NCBI GenBank assembly: GCA_023260375.1
Contig: JALQVK010000126.1
Span: forward strand, 1 to 17,240
DNA from: Rhodoluna sp.
GTDB lineage: Bacteria > Actinomycetota > Actinomycetes > Actinomycetales > Microbacteriaceae
Direction: 5' to 3'
Length of the DNA: 17,240 nucleotides
In this document: positions 5,324-13,415 of the stretch, piece by piece
How the letters are laid out: each line of letters opens with the position of its first letter
Position numbering within the stretch: position 1 is the first letter of the stretch
The notes under the pieces: generated by a model
Database searches by the model: none
What the model was told of the DNA's origin: nothing
The model's input: the letters and a program-made list of their open reading frames with translations, nothing else
Position numbers and translations under genes: made by a program

Positions 5324-7489
5324 CTACTGCAGGATTGCCGCGACAGCTGCCTCTGCATTCACGATTCCAGCTCCGTAGTTTTGCGAGCCAGAGGTGTTTG
5401 CTACGCAGAAACCACCGGAAGGGGTTGCGGCTGGGCTACTAGCCGCCAACGGAGTAACTGTGGAACTAAGTGCATTCCACATTCTGGTAACAAGATCTGC
5501 GTTTTTAGCGATGGTCGGATTTTTTCGTAGCAGCGCCGAGTACATCAAGGCAACGGCACCGGCAACGTTTGGTGATGCCATTGAAGTGCCCAGTTCATAG
5601 CCGTAGGTATAGTTTCCAGGAGCCGTGGTTCCATCATTCAAAGTGGAGTAGATCTGCCCAGCTGACTGTTGTGCTCCCACCGCATAGCAGTAGTCGCCGC
5701 CCGGAGCAGCGATGTCCACTGCGTCGCCAAAGTTACTGTAAAAAGCTGGCTTGCCGGTTTTACCAGTGGCAGCAACGTTAATGGTTGGGTAACAGTTTCC
5801 CGGATAGCTCAAAGAACCATAATTACTGTCGTTTCCAGAAGCTGTAATTACGGTAATCCCCTTGTTTTTGATGGCGACCAGGGCTGACTGTGTTGGTGAA
5901 CCAGTGTTGCAACTGTCTTGGCCACCAATCGACATGTTGATCACGTTGGCGGGATGTTGATTCATGGGAATGCCATTTATGGCCACTCCGGAAGCCCAGT
6001 TCAATCCGGCAACGATGTCGGCCTCGGTACCACCACCGGTCGCCAAGACTCTAACCGGAATGAGTTTTACGTTTGGCGCAACTCCCAGAACACCAATGTT
6101 GTTGTCAATAGCGGCAATGATTCCAGCCACATGAGTTCCATGCCAAGACGATTTTTGGTGAGGGCTAACCGAGTTATCCCAGTCTCCGGCGTCGGTTGGA
6201 TCGGCATCGCGTCCGTCGCCATCGTTAGATTTGCTCGAATCAGAAACCATGTCGTAGCCGGTAACCACGTTTGCATTTAGATCTGGGTGGTCGGTGATTC
6301 CGGTATCTAAAACTGCAACGTAAACATCCGGGTTACCAGATTCCGTGAGCCACGCGTTAGAGGTCTTCATGCCGTATGGGTTAGCAACGTCAGACTTCAG
6401 ATACCACTGTTTTGCGAAGTCAGGATCATTGATGTTCACTGCTGTTGCGAGGGTATAGGTGCTCGTAATTGGACCTACCGTGACTGAGCCACGATCGTTG
6501 CTGATTGTCAACGTCGCCGTGTAGCGGGCTCCGACGGTTGGGGAAGAAATCACACAAGTTGTTGGTGTGGACGAAGAGCAAGACTGGGCAATGTTGTCAT
6601 TCTTGCTGACGGTCAATTGATAACTGACCTGCAGACCACCCATGTCTTTCGGGTCGGTGAGAGCAGGCCAAGAAAATCTCACTTCGTTGGTTACATTTTG
6701 AATTTGTATTTGCGTGTTTGGTTTTGGAAGGGATGTTGGTGTTGCGTAAATGGTGCGATATGCACCGGTGTAGTAGCGCCCCGAATAGTAACTGACCGCA
6801 GCAAGTCGGAACTTTGCTTGCGTTCCTGCCTGAAGGTAACTGCTTGTCGAAGTGTAGGAACGAGCGGCAGCCGAGGTTCTGGATTGCAACGTTATCCAAA
6901 CACCATTGGAATAAAGCTGAATCTTGTATCCGGCCAACTTTCCAGAGATGGATGTGTTCGGTTTGGTCCAGGTAAGTTTCACAGCGACCTGATTCGGCGC
7001 GCGCCAGGCATCGGTGGCAAGCGTTTCCGGAGCAGCCGCTAACTTAATTGCACTTCGAATCACGAGTGGTGAGTCAATGGGATCATTATTTGGCAAAATG
7101 CCAGAAGCGATTGGACTCGCCTGATAGTTGGCTGGTTCCACCACCTGATTGGGGCTAGCGCTTTCAACTCGAGGGTCTAGTGAAATGCGGTCGACGACTG
7201 CCGAAACCTCATCCGCAGTCAAATCGCTAGCGAAATCGACAGACTTAAATCCACCACCTAGATCGACCGAATTTTCTAAGTCCACCCCTGCGAAGTTCTC
7301 ACCGGTTGGCTCACCATTTGGTGCGATCGGTTTTACAGCCGGCTTGTACTTAACAATGAGTCCAACCGCCGGATTGCTAACCGAGGGTTCGTCTCTAGTT
7401 GGGGTCATGCGAGCTTCGGCAGGTACTGCGCTAAGCGAGCTGGCCAAAACGGTAGCCAGAGCCAAATACGCAAGACCCCGAAGTTTCAT
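5324..7489 (-). CDS. Secreted subtilisin-family (S8) serine protease with interposed Fn3-like region
   Basis: This 721-residue extracellular endopeptidase has a signal peptide at about residues 1-27 (hydrophobic core LAYLALATVLASSLSAV, cleavage near AEA). An I9-like propeptide follows at about 42-120 (VGLIVKYKP, then LTADEVSAVVDRIS and DPRVESASPNQ). A region of about 150-350 residues looks like two fibronectin type III domains (LTWTKPN, GYKIQLYSNG; RFSWPALTDP, SYQLTVSKND). The catalytic domain carries Asp395 (VAVLDTG), His450 (HGTHVAG), oxyanion Asn553 (ASGND) and Ser636 (GTSMASP). All catalytic residues are present, so it should be active once the propeptide is removed. No C-terminal anchor or sorting signal is visible. 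The ATG has TAACCT six bases upstream, predicting leaderless translation. It is separated from the GNAT gene by 38 bases, and the 5288-5316 hairpin lies just past its stop. Confidence 0.93.
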   Translation of the reverse strand: MKLRGLAYLALATVLASSLSAVPAEARMTPTRDEPSVSNPAVGLIVKYKPAVKPIAPNGEPTGENFAGVDLENSVDLGGGFKSVDFASDLTADEVSAVVDRISLDPRVESASPNQVVEPANYQASPIASGILPNNDPIDSPLVIRSAIKLAAAPETLATDAWRAPNQVAVKLTWTKPNTSISGKLAGYKIQLYSNGVWITLQSRTSAAARSYTSTSSYLQAGTQAKFRLAAVSYYSGRYYTGAYRTIYATPTSLPKPNTQIQIQNVTNEVRFSWPALTDPKDMGGLQVSYQLTVSKNDNIAQSCSSSTPTTCVISSPTVGARYTATLTISNDRGSVTVGPITSTYTLATAVNINDPDFAKQWYLKSDVANPYGMKTSNAWLTESGNPDVYVAVLDTGITDHPDLNANVVTGYDMVSDSSKSNDGDGRDADPTDAGDWDNSVSPHQKSSWHGTHVAGIIAAIDNNIGVLGVAPNVKLIPVRVLATGGGTEADIVAGLNWASGVAINGIPMNQHPANVINMSIGGQDSCNTGSPTQSALVAIKNKGITVITASGNDSNYGSLSYPGNCYPTINVAATGKTGKPAFYSNFGDAVDIAAPGGDYCYAVGAQQSAGQIYSTLNDGTTAPGNYTYGYELGTSMASPNVAGAVALMYSALLRKNPTIAKNADLVTRMWNALSSTVTPLAASSPAATPSGGFCVANTSGSQNYGAGIVNAEAAVAAILQ

Positions 7490-7495
7490 TACTAA

Positions 7496-7501
7496 AGGTT
7501 A
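7496..7501 (-). promoter_or_regulatory. Predicted -10 element of the S8 protease gene (leaderless)
   Basis: Minus-strand TAACCT stands six bases before the ATG at 7489. An AAGGA further upstream is 14 bases away, too far for a normal ribosome site. This gives the protease its own promoter in the 38-base gap after the GNAT gene. Confidence 0.4.
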
Positions 7502-7527
7502 GGTCCTTTTTCTGTGAATTCTCTGGG

Positions 7528-8097
7528 TTATAGAGACTTCTGGAGCATTACAACCCCGACCCATTTACCTAACTTAAAACCAACTTTGGCAAGACGACCG
7601 TGTTCTTCGAATCCAAACTTTTTGTGCATGGCGATAGAGGCCTCGGTACCTTTGTCCGAAATTACCGCCACGACCTCGCGAAGACCAGCTTTTTTACCCC
7701 TGGCCAAGAGTTCCTTCATTAGCTGGGTGCCAATGTGCTTTCCTTTTGCAGAAGGCTTCAAATAGATAGTGTTTTCGGCAGTGCGGCGGTAGGCAGCCTT
7801 TTGGCGCCAAGGCCCTAGGTAAGCGAAGCCTAGAACTTGACCGGTTGGGCTTTCAGCAACGATGAATGGAAGCTTCAGACCCTTCAAATACTCGAACTTC
7901 GAGATCCACTCTTCTAGCTGCATTTCTTCAACGTCGAAGGTGATGACGCTGTTGAGAATGTAGTAGTTGTAAATTTCGGCTACCTCGCGCAAGTCTTCGA
8001 CTTTTGCCTCGCGAATGATGTTCTCCCCTGCCGGTTGAACTGGCTGGGCCTTTAGTTTTCTTACTAAACGCCAGCGTGATTCTGAATCTAGTGCCAT
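7528..8097 (-). CDS. GNAT N-acetyltransferase, PAT/MddA-like
   Basis: This 189-residue acetyl-CoA-dependent acetyltransferase starts its core with IIREAKVEDLREVAEIYNYY (residues 27-46). The acetyl-CoA loop is KGKHIG (118-123), after ENTIYLKPSA. FAYLGPWRQKAAYRRTAE (about 91-108) and AMHKKFGFEEHG are close to phosphinothricin/methionine-sulfoximine acetyltransferases (Pat, Bar, YncA/MddA). Those enzymes acetylate methionine sulfone/sulfoximine-type amines; the real substrate here is not shown by the sequence. The 26-residue N-terminal extension is unusual, and the core could begin at a later start, but the ATG at 8097 shares one base with the ung stop (TAATG), supporting coupled translation from ung. 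Likely cytoplasmic. Confidence 0.88.
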   Translation of the reverse strand: MALDSESRWRLVRKLKAQPVQPAGENIIREAKVEDLREVAEIYNYYILNSVITFDVEEMQLEEWISKFEYLKGLKLPFIVAESPTGQVLGFAYLGPWRQKAAYRRTAENTIYLKPSAKGKHIGTQLMKELLARGKKAGLREVVAVISDKGTEASIAMHKKFGFEEHGRLAKVGFKLGKWVGVVMLQKSL

Positions 8098-8756
8098 TAG
8101 CTATCCCACTTCACTGGTTTGCGCCCAACCTTTTTTAGGGCGTCATTGGTTTTACTGAAAGGTTTGGAGCCGAAGAACCCGCGTGAGGCTGACAGAGGGC
8201 TCGGGTGTGCGGACTTAATGATTTGAGCTTTGCCAAGCATTGGTTCGACTTCTTCCGCCTGCTTACCCCAGAGTATTGCGACAAGTTTTTCACCATGACG
8301 TTCTGCTAAAGCCGCCACAACTTTGTCTGTAAAGCGATTCCAACCAAGGTCCGAGTGGCCACCGGCTTCGCCCACCGGGACGGTCAGGTGTCGATTCAGT
8401 AGCATGACTCCTTGACTCGCCCATTTACTCAAATCTCCGCGAACTTTCACCTGCGGGCCCAAATCACTGGCAACTTCTTTCAAAATGTTTTGCAAGCTTC
8501 GAGGTAGCGCCGGAGTCGTTTCGAGATCAACGGCAAAGGAAAGTCCGATTGCCACATTTTCGGTTGGGTAAGGGTCTTGCCCAATGAGTAAAACTTTTAT
8601 GTCGTTCATGCTGGTTTCAAAAGCTCGCATTATTCGGTGTTCAGCCGGCATGATTTGCCTATTTTCGCCAGCCAGTTTCACTTCCATTAGCAAGAGCAGG
8701 TCACGGCAATCGCCTAAGGCATACTGCCAAGTAGGATGCATTTGCTCGAAGAACAC
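8097..8756 (-). CDS. ung: Uracil-DNA glycosylase, family 1
   Basis: This 219-residue base-excision repair enzyme removes uracil from DNA. GQDPYP (59-64) carries the water-activating Asp61. VMLLNRHLTV holds the uracil-binding Asn121. HPSPLSA (184-190) supplies the catalytic His184 and the DNA-intercalation loop. The C-terminal GSKPFSKTN is also family-typical. Length matches the family. The GTG at 8756 is preferred because a tandem TAGGCT repeat lies directly upstream, one copy six bases from the start (leaderless pattern); an ATG at 8741 is an alternative that would shorten the protein by five residues. It is divergent from the M20 gene and forms a two-gene unit with the GNAT gene. Confidence 0.96.
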   Translation of the reverse strand: MFFEQMHPTWQYALGDCRDLLLLMEVKLAGENRQIMPAEHRIMRAFETSMNDIKVLLIGQDPYPTENVAIGLSFAVDLETTPALPRSLQNILKEVASDLGPQVKVRGDLSKWASQGVMLLNRHLTVPVGEAGGHSDLGWNRFTDKVVAALAERHGEKLVAILWGKQAEEVEPMLGKAQIIKSAHPSPLSASRGFFGSKPFSKTNDALKKVGRKPVKWDS

Positions 8757-8762
8757 AGCCTA

Positions 8763-8768
8763 AGCCTA
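8763..8768 (-). promoter_or_regulatory. Predicted -10 element of ung (tandem TAGGCT)
   Basis: The minus strand reads TAGGCT twice in a row (8768 to 8757), directly before the GTG start at 8756. The distal copy at 8763-8768 is six bases from the start, the spacing seen at other starts in this window. Confidence 0.4.
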
Positions 8769-8783
8769 ACCACATTCCGCCTG

Positions 8784-8789
8784 TATGCT
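8784..8789 (+). promoter_or_regulatory. Predicted -10 element of the M20 amidohydrolase gene
   Basis: TATGCT on the plus strand would start transcription near 8796. The first in-frame ATG (8785) would then be inside the promoter. This supports the GTG at 8815, which has AGAAGGG/GCAGG in front of it. Confidence 0.35.
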
Positions 8790-8814
8790 GATGCGAAGAA
8801 GGGCAGGTTTTACC

Positions 8815-10011
8815 GTGAATTTACATGACTTGAGTTTGGAAGCAAACCAATATCTCGACGTGCTAAAAGGCATTCGACGCGAATTACATAAAAATCCAGA
8901 ATTCGGTCTTGATTTACCAAATACTCTGAAGCGAGTCCTCGAGTCAGTTGAAGGTCTTGGAGACGTCTTTTTAGGTGAAGGTATGACTGCGGCAGCCCTA
9001 CTTATCAAAGGCAGTCAACCCGGGCCGACGGTTCTTTTGCGGGCCGACATGGACGCACTGGCAGTAGTTGAAGAAACCGGTCTAGATTTCGCATCGACCA
9101 ATGGCTACATGCACGCCTGTGGTCACGATCTCCACATGGCCATGGGAATTGGCGCAGCACACCTTATTCACACTCACCGCGACCAACTCAAGGGTGACGT
9201 AGTCGTTTGGTTCCAACCTGGCGAAGAAGGCTTGGCCGGCGCCGATCGAATGCTGGAACAGAAAATGCATTTGGTTTCCGGTTCAAAGCCGATTGCCGCC
9301 TATGGCGTCCATGTTTTCAGCGTTTACCCGAAGGGTATGTTTGGTTCACGCCCAGGCCCGCTCATGGCTGCTGCCGGTGGTTTCAAAGCAACCTTCAAGG
9401 GTGCCGGAGGACACGGCTCAATGCCTTGGCTTTCAAAAGACCCAATCTCGCCAATGATTCAGTCGATTGCTACGCTGCAGAGTGCCATAAATAAGCGACT
9501 AGACGTTTTTGATGATGTTGTAGTGAATGTTGGTTGGGTGAAAGCGGGCGATGATCACACCGAAAATGTGATCCCAGAAGTCGCCAGCTTCGGTGCCACG
9601 GTTCGCACCTTCAGCGAGGTTCACAGCAAGTTGATTCGCGAAGTGGTTGCCGATGTTCTCGAAGGTCAGGCAAAATCTTTCGGCGTAGAAGTTTCCATTG
9701 AGTGGATGCCGGCGAGTAAGGTCCTGATAAACGATGCCGATGCCGTGTCGAGAAGCCGCAAAGTAATTGCTGAGCTTTTTGGTGAAGGTCGCTATTGGGA
9801 CATGCCAAATCCGATTCCTGGTGGCGAAGATTTTGCGTCGGTGCTGGAAGAAATTCCTGGTGCTTTCATTTTTATGGGAGCGGCGCCTGATGGCGTTGAC
9901 CCTCGTACTGCACCGAGCAATCACAGCAACAAGGCGATGTTTGATGACGACGTCTTACCGCTTGGGTCGGCCTTTCTGGCAGCGATGGCGTTTGACACTT
10001 TGAACGACTGA
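8815..10011 (+). CDS. M20 family metallopeptidase / N-acyl amino acid amidohydrolase
   Basis: This roughly 398-residue di-zinc hydrolase resembles hippurate hydrolase, N-acetyl-amino-acid deacetylase or carboxypeptidase Ss1. Visible motifs (numbered from GTG 8815) are RRELHKNPE near residue 21, LLRADMDAL near 74-82, metal ligands MHACGHD with His100, Cys102, His104 and Asp105, the Glu pair in QPGEEG (137-138), GVHV with His166, GGHGSMP with His200 in the dimerisation-domain region, and GGEDFA plus NHSNKAMFDDD near the C-terminus. It likely cleaves N-acyl groups or amide-linked amino acids in the cytoplasm; the substrate is not determinable. The GTG at 8815 is chosen because AGAAGGGCAGG precedes it and the ATGs at 8785 and 8791 overlap the predicted -10; starting at 8785 would add ten residues. 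It lies upstream of metY but has a separate promoter region between. Confidence 0.9.
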   Translation: MNLHDLSLEANQYLDVLKGIRRELHKNPEFGLDLPNTLKRVLESVEGLGDVFLGEGMTAAALLIKGSQPGPTVLLRADMDALAVVEETGLDFASTNGYMHACGHDLHMAMGIGAAHLIHTHRDQLKGDVVVWFQPGEEGLAGADRMLEQKMHLVSGSKPIAAYGVHVFSVYPKGMFGSRPGPLMAAAGGFKATFKGAGGHGSMPWLSKDPISPMIQSIATLQSAINKRLDVFDDVVVNVGWVKAGDDHTENVIPEVASFGATVRTFSEVHSKLIREVVADVLEGQAKSFGVEVSIEWMPASKVLINDADAVSRSRKVIAELFGEGRYWDMPNPIPGGEDFASVLEEIPGAFIFMGAAPDGVDPRTAPSNHSNKAMFDDDVLPLGSAFLAAMAFDTLND

Positions 10012-10050
10012 AAACTTTTATTACGAACCATTTCAGACCCTGTTTGCTGA

Positions 10051-10080
10051 TTGGTGTCCATGTTCATACCTTTGTATAAA
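10051..10080 (+). promoter_or_regulatory. Predicted promoter of metY-metX
   Basis: TTGGTG at 10051-10056 and TATAAA at 10075-10080 are separated by 18 bases, the best -35/-10 pair in the window. The start point near 10087 gives a leader of about 20 bases to the ATG at 10108. The leader is too short for a SAM riboswitch, and none is visible. Confidence 0.55.
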
Positions 10081-10107
10081 CCTGCACATCTAATGAAAGA
10101 GCACAAC

Positions 10108-11409
10108 ATGAGCAACGATCCAGCAAAGTGGGGCTTTGAAACCGCGCAGATTCACGCCGGTGCAGCACCAGACCCAGCCACCAACTCACGCGCAACTCCG
10201 ATCTACCAGACCACCGCGTACACCTTCAACTCGAGCGAGCACGCTGCGAAGTTGTTCGGTCTAGCCGAGTTTGGAAACATCTACACCCGCATCATGAACC
10301 CAACTCAGGATGTAGCTGAGAAGCGTATCGCCGCACTAGAAGGTGGAACCGCTGCACTACTACTCGCATCGGGTCAGGCTGCCGAGACTTTCGCAATCCT
10401 AAACATCGCTCAAGCTGGCGACCACATCGTGGCTTCGTCGACCATCTACGGCGGAACCTACAACCTTTTCAAGTACACCCTTCCAAAGCTTGGCATTGAG
10501 ACCACTTTCGTTGAAGAACAGGACGACCTGAAGGAATGGGCCGCTGCAGTTCGCCCAAACACCAAGGCTTTCTTCGCAGAAACCATTGGTAACCCTAAGG
10601 TCAGCATCCTGGACATTGAAGGTGTTGCCGGTGTAGCTCACAAGAACGGCGTTCCGCTAATCGTGGACAACACCGTGGCTACCCCTTACCTAATTCAGCC
10701 GCTAAAGCACGGAGCTGACATCGTGGTTCACTCGGCAACCAAGTTCCTAGGTGGACACGGAACCGTAGTGGCCGGAGCGATCGTCGACGGCGGAAAGTTC
10801 GAATGGTCGAAGAGCGACAAGTTCCCAGGCCTAACCGAGCCAGACCCTTCGTACCACGGTGTTGTTTACACCGCAGCACTTGGAGACGCTATTGCCTATA
10901 TCATCAAGGCTCGCGTTCAGTTGCTTCGCGACATCGGTGCCGCAATTGCACCAGCTAGCGCATGGCAGCTCATTCAGGGAATTGAAACCCTGAGCCTACG
11001 AGTTGAGCGTCACGTAGAAAACGCTCAAAAGTTGGCTGAATGGCTAGACAAGCACCCTCAGGTTGAGTCTGTGAACTACGCCGGATTAAAGGGCTCGAAG
11101 TGGCACAAGGCTGCGAAGAAGTATGCCCCTAAGGGTGCCGGTGCCATCGTCTCATTCGAGATCAAGGGTGGCGTAGCCGCAGGTGCAAAGTTCGTAGATT
11201 CACTAGAACTATTCAGTCACGTTGCTAACATCGGAGATGTGCGTTCACTCGTCATCCACCCAGCTAGCACCACTCACTCGCAGCTCACCCCTGAGCAGCA
11301 GCTGACTACCGGTGTAACTCCAGGTCTCGTCCGTTTGTCGGTCGGCCTTGAGTCGGTGGACGACCTTATTGCCGATCTAAAGACCGGTTTCGAGGCGGCT
11401 AAGAAGTAG
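10108..11409 (+). CDS. metY: O-acetylhomoserine aminocarboxypropyltransferase (sulfhydrylase)
   Basis: This 433-residue PLP enzyme of the Cys/Met-metabolism family makes homocysteine from O-acetylhomoserine and sulfide. The start MSNDPAKWGFETAQIHAG is the typical N-terminus, which is why I prefer ATG 10108 to the upstream in-frame TTG 10051 or ATG 10093. Visible motifs are NIYTRIMNPT with Tyr59 and Arg61 (phosphate contacts), ASGQAAE near 88, IVDNTV with Asp187 (pyridine nitrogen), and HSATKFLGGHGT with the PLP lysine Lys212. The insert typical of MetY (long LTEPDPSYHGVVYTAALG region) separates it from the shorter MetB/MetC enzymes. It directly abuts metX. Codon choice is strongly biased (Lys AAG, Asn AAC, and Leu CTA about 15 of 36), suggesting high expression. 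Confidence 0.95.
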   Translation: MSNDPAKWGFETAQIHAGAAPDPATNSRATPIYQTTAYTFNSSEHAAKLFGLAEFGNIYTRIMNPTQDVAEKRIAALEGGTAALLLASGQAAETFAILNIAQAGDHIVASSTIYGGTYNLFKYTLPKLGIETTFVEEQDDLKEWAAAVRPNTKAFFAETIGNPKVSILDIEGVAGVAHKNGVPLIVDNTVATPYLIQPLKHGADIVVHSATKFLGGHGTVVAGAIVDGGKFEWSKSDKFPGLTEPDPSYHGVVYTAALGDAIAYIIKARVQLLRDIGAAIAPASAWQLIQGIETLSLRVERHVENAQKLAEWLDKHPQVESVNYAGLKGSKWHKAAKKYAPKGAGAIVSFEIKGGVAAGAKFVDSLELFSHVANIGDVRSLVIHPASTTHSQLTPEQQLTTGVTPGLVRLSVGLESVDDLIADLKTGFEAAKK

Positions 11410-12615
11410 TTGGAATTTCAATCCTCTGAGGACTCCGTCCCGTCTGCGTTCATCACCGATGAGCAAAGCCGACAGTTAGTCGGAAGGCCACCAGCCTCTG
11501 GTGCCTGGCGTGACGGAGACCCAGCGGGTGACCGTCAGTTTGCGCCCCTACCATCGTTCAAAACGGGTAGCGGGCGCGAACTAGTTAACGTGAAGTTGGC
11601 CTTTGAAACCTGGGGTCAGCTAAACGAAACCGGCGACAATGCGGTGTTGATCATGCACGCACTAACCGGCGATTCCCACGCAGTCGGTAGCGCCTCAAAA
11701 CAACATCCAACTGAGGGGTGGTGGAATGGCATCATCGGTTCTGGTTTAGCGATCGACACCGACAAGTATTTCGTGGTTGCTCCAAACATGCTGGGTGGTT
11801 GTCAGGGTTCAACCGGCCCTGCCACCCTTGATAAGAATGGTCGAGAATACGGCCCGCGCTTCCCTTACCTAACTATTCGTGACCAGGTGGAAGCCCTCAA
11901 ACTTTTCACCGAAGTCATCAGCATCAAAAAATGGCACAGCATCATTGGCGGCTCCATGGGCGGAATGCACACCATGGAATTCGCAATCATGTTCCCAGAC
12001 TTGGTTGAGCGTGTTGCCATCATCGCGGCTCCCCCGGTGACTACCGCCGATCAAATTGCATTGAATTCGGTTCAGGTCGAAGCGATCAAAACCGACCTTG
12101 CCTTTGCCGAAGGTGACTACTACGACGCCAAGGCAGGTCTTGGACCACACCGCGGACTCGCACTGGCTCGCCGCATGGCTTTGCTCAACTACCGCAGCCC
12201 GTACGAGTTGAATGAACGCTTTGAACGCACCTGGCAGAGCGGTAAAAGCCCGCTAGGTGACGGCGGCCGTTTCGCCGTTGAGAGTTACCTTGACTTCCAC
12301 GGCAACAAGTTCACCCGTCGCTTCGACGCCAACAGCTACATCACTTTGGTTAACGCGATGAATTCACACGACGTCGGTCGCGACCGCGGAAGCGTTGAAA
12401 AAGCCTTGAAGTCAATCAAGGCGAAGGCCTTGGTAGTTGGAATTTCGACCGACCGCCTGTTTCCGCTTAGCGGTCAGCAGCTAATTGCCGAACACATTGG
12501 TGGCGAACTGATCGGTGGCAAACTTCACGTTATCGACAGTGAATTCGGCCACGACGGCTTCCTGATCGAAATGGACATTGTTGGTCCACTTCTCGAGCAA
12601 CTTCTGAGGTCTTAG
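11410..12615 (+). CDS. metX: Homoserine O-acetyltransferase (alpha/beta hydrolase)
   Basis: This 401-residue enzyme transfers an acetyl group from acetyl-CoA to homoserine, the first committed step of methionine synthesis. The oxyanion-side LIMHALTGDSHAVG (near 80-93) and PNMLGGCQGSTGP are MetX hallmarks. The nucleophile elbow GGSMGG has Ser182, the acid is Asp348 (STDRLFP) and the base is His381 (GHDGFL). Some MetX proteins use succinyl-CoA; the neighbouring metY argues for acetyl, but this is inference. Translation begins at TTG 11410, immediately after the metY TAG with zero spacing. No ATG exists in frame before the conserved region, and GAGGCGG about 13 bases upstream is a weak ribosome site, so coupling to metY is likely. 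The stop overlaps the convergent nnrD stop in TTAG. Confidence 0.95.
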   Translation: MEFQSSEDSVPSAFITDEQSRQLVGRPPASGAWRDGDPAGDRQFAPLPSFKTGSGRELVNVKLAFETWGQLNETGDNAVLIMHALTGDSHAVGSASKQHPTEGWWNGIIGSGLAIDTDKYFVVAPNMLGGCQGSTGPATLDKNGREYGPRFPYLTIRDQVEALKLFTEVISIKKWHSIIGGSMGGMHTMEFAIMFPDLVERVAIIAAPPVTTADQIALNSVQVEAIKTDLAFAEGDYYDAKAGLGPHRGLALARRMALLNYRSPYELNERFERTWQSGKSPLGDGGRFAVESYLDFHGNKFTRRFDANSYITLVNAMNSHDVGRDRGSVEKALKSIKAKALVVGISTDRLFPLSGQQLIAEHIGGELIGGKLHVIDSEFGHDGFLIEMDIVGPLLEQLLRS

Positions 12616-13403
12616 GTTCTCCATTCGGCCACAACCTGGCGAACTTCATCGGCTAAGTCGAGTGCTGCAATTGGACCCTGTGCGGCCAATCTTTTAGCGG
12701 CTTCAGTGTGAATCAACACTGCGGTTTGCGCCACATCTAACGCATCGAAATCGTCGTGGTGAGCAGCCAGGATGGCACCCATGATTCCAGCGAGAACGTC
12801 GCCGGTTCCAGCTGTAGCAAGGTCGGCCGGGTTCGGACCTACCGAAACTGTTTCGTAGTCGGGATTCGCAACGATTGTGATGTTGCCCTTGAGGCACACG
12901 GTTTGACCGGTGAGCATTGCGAGCTGCCTGGCAACTACTTCCGGTTCGGCTTCGACTCCGGCGCGATCGATTGGAGCATCCAGCCTTGAGATAAGTGCGG
13001 CGGCTTCGCCGGCATGAGGGGTGAGAATTGCCCGACCGGAAAGCTTTTCGAAATCACAAAGTTCCAAAGCACCGGCGTCGATGATTTTTGGTTCGTTACT
13101 TTCAAAGGCACTGAATAGTCGGTCGCCCTCGCTACTGGTAACGCCCGAGCCAAGCACCCAAGCCGAAACTCGACCTGGTTCGCAAACCACCTCAGGTCGC
13201 GACTCAAGAACTAGGCGTTCGACACTTTCTGGACCGTAATAACGAACCATTCCGATACCGGTTCGGATAGCAGCTGTAACTCCGAGAAGTGCCGCTCCCG
13301 GGTAGTTTTGCGAGCCGGTCACGAAACCAACCACACCGCGCGAATATTTGTCATCGGTATTGTTTGGAAGTCGCAGATACTTCTGCAGGCGATTTGGTAG
13401 CAC
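12612..13403 (-). CDS. nnrD: ADP-dependent NAD(P)H-hydrate dehydratase (standalone)
   Basis: This 263-residue ribokinase-like enzyme repairs damaged NAD(P)H hydrates (the S form). Motifs are GFVTGSQNYPGAALL near 26-40, TPHAGE at 128-133, KGNITIV near 172-178 and the signature ATAGTGDVLAGIMGA with the catalytic GTGD at 199-202. It lacks the N-terminal epimerase (NnrE) half that is fused in many bacteria, so the epimerase would have to be encoded elsewhere. GTG 13403 is chosen because TAGCCT stands six bases upstream on the minus strand, in an 18-base gap shared with the divergent OYE gene. The 3' end overlaps metX by four bases. Confidence 0.93.
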   Translation of the reverse strand: MLPNRLQKYLRLPNNTDDKYSRGVVGFVTGSQNYPGAALLGVTAAIRTGIGMVRYYGPESVERLVLESRPEVVCEPGRVSAWVLGSGVTSSEGDRLFSAFESNEPKIIDAGALELCDFEKLSGRAILTPHAGEAAALISRLDAPIDRAGVEAEPEVVARQLAMLTGQTVCLKGNITIVANPDYETVSVGPNPADLATAGTGDVLAGIMGAILAAHHDDFDALDVAQTAVLIHTEAAKRLAAQGPIAALDLADEVRQVVAEWRT

Positions 13404-13408
13404 AGACC

Positions 13409-13415
13409 TAGGCTA
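13409..13415. promoter_or_regulatory. Overlapping bidirectional -10 elements for nnrD and the ene-reductase gene
   Basis: The heptamer TAGGCTA contains TAGGCT on the plus strand (13409-13414, seven bases before ATG 13422) and TAGCCT on the minus strand (13415-13410, six bases before GTG 13403). The two starts are only 18 bases apart, so any -35 lies inside the opposite gene; TTCAAA on the minus strand (13439-13434) fits the nnrD side. Both transcripts would be leaderless. Confidence 0.55.

Noticed and set aside
5918-6280. Open frame of 120 codons on the plus strand inside the protease gene
   Set aside because: It is antisense to the conserved catalytic domain of the S8 protease and has no independent start signal.
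7528-8097. Herbicide (phosphinothricin) resistance gene
   Set aside because: The similarity to Pat/Bar is real, but chromosomal PAT-like GNAT enzymes usually act on methionine sulfoximine/sulfone or related amines, and resistance cannot be claimed from sequence alone.
10012-10107. Possible SAM or other methionine riboswitch before metY
   Set aside because: The predicted leader is only about 20 bases, and no long paired structure or terminator is visible in the 96-base gap.
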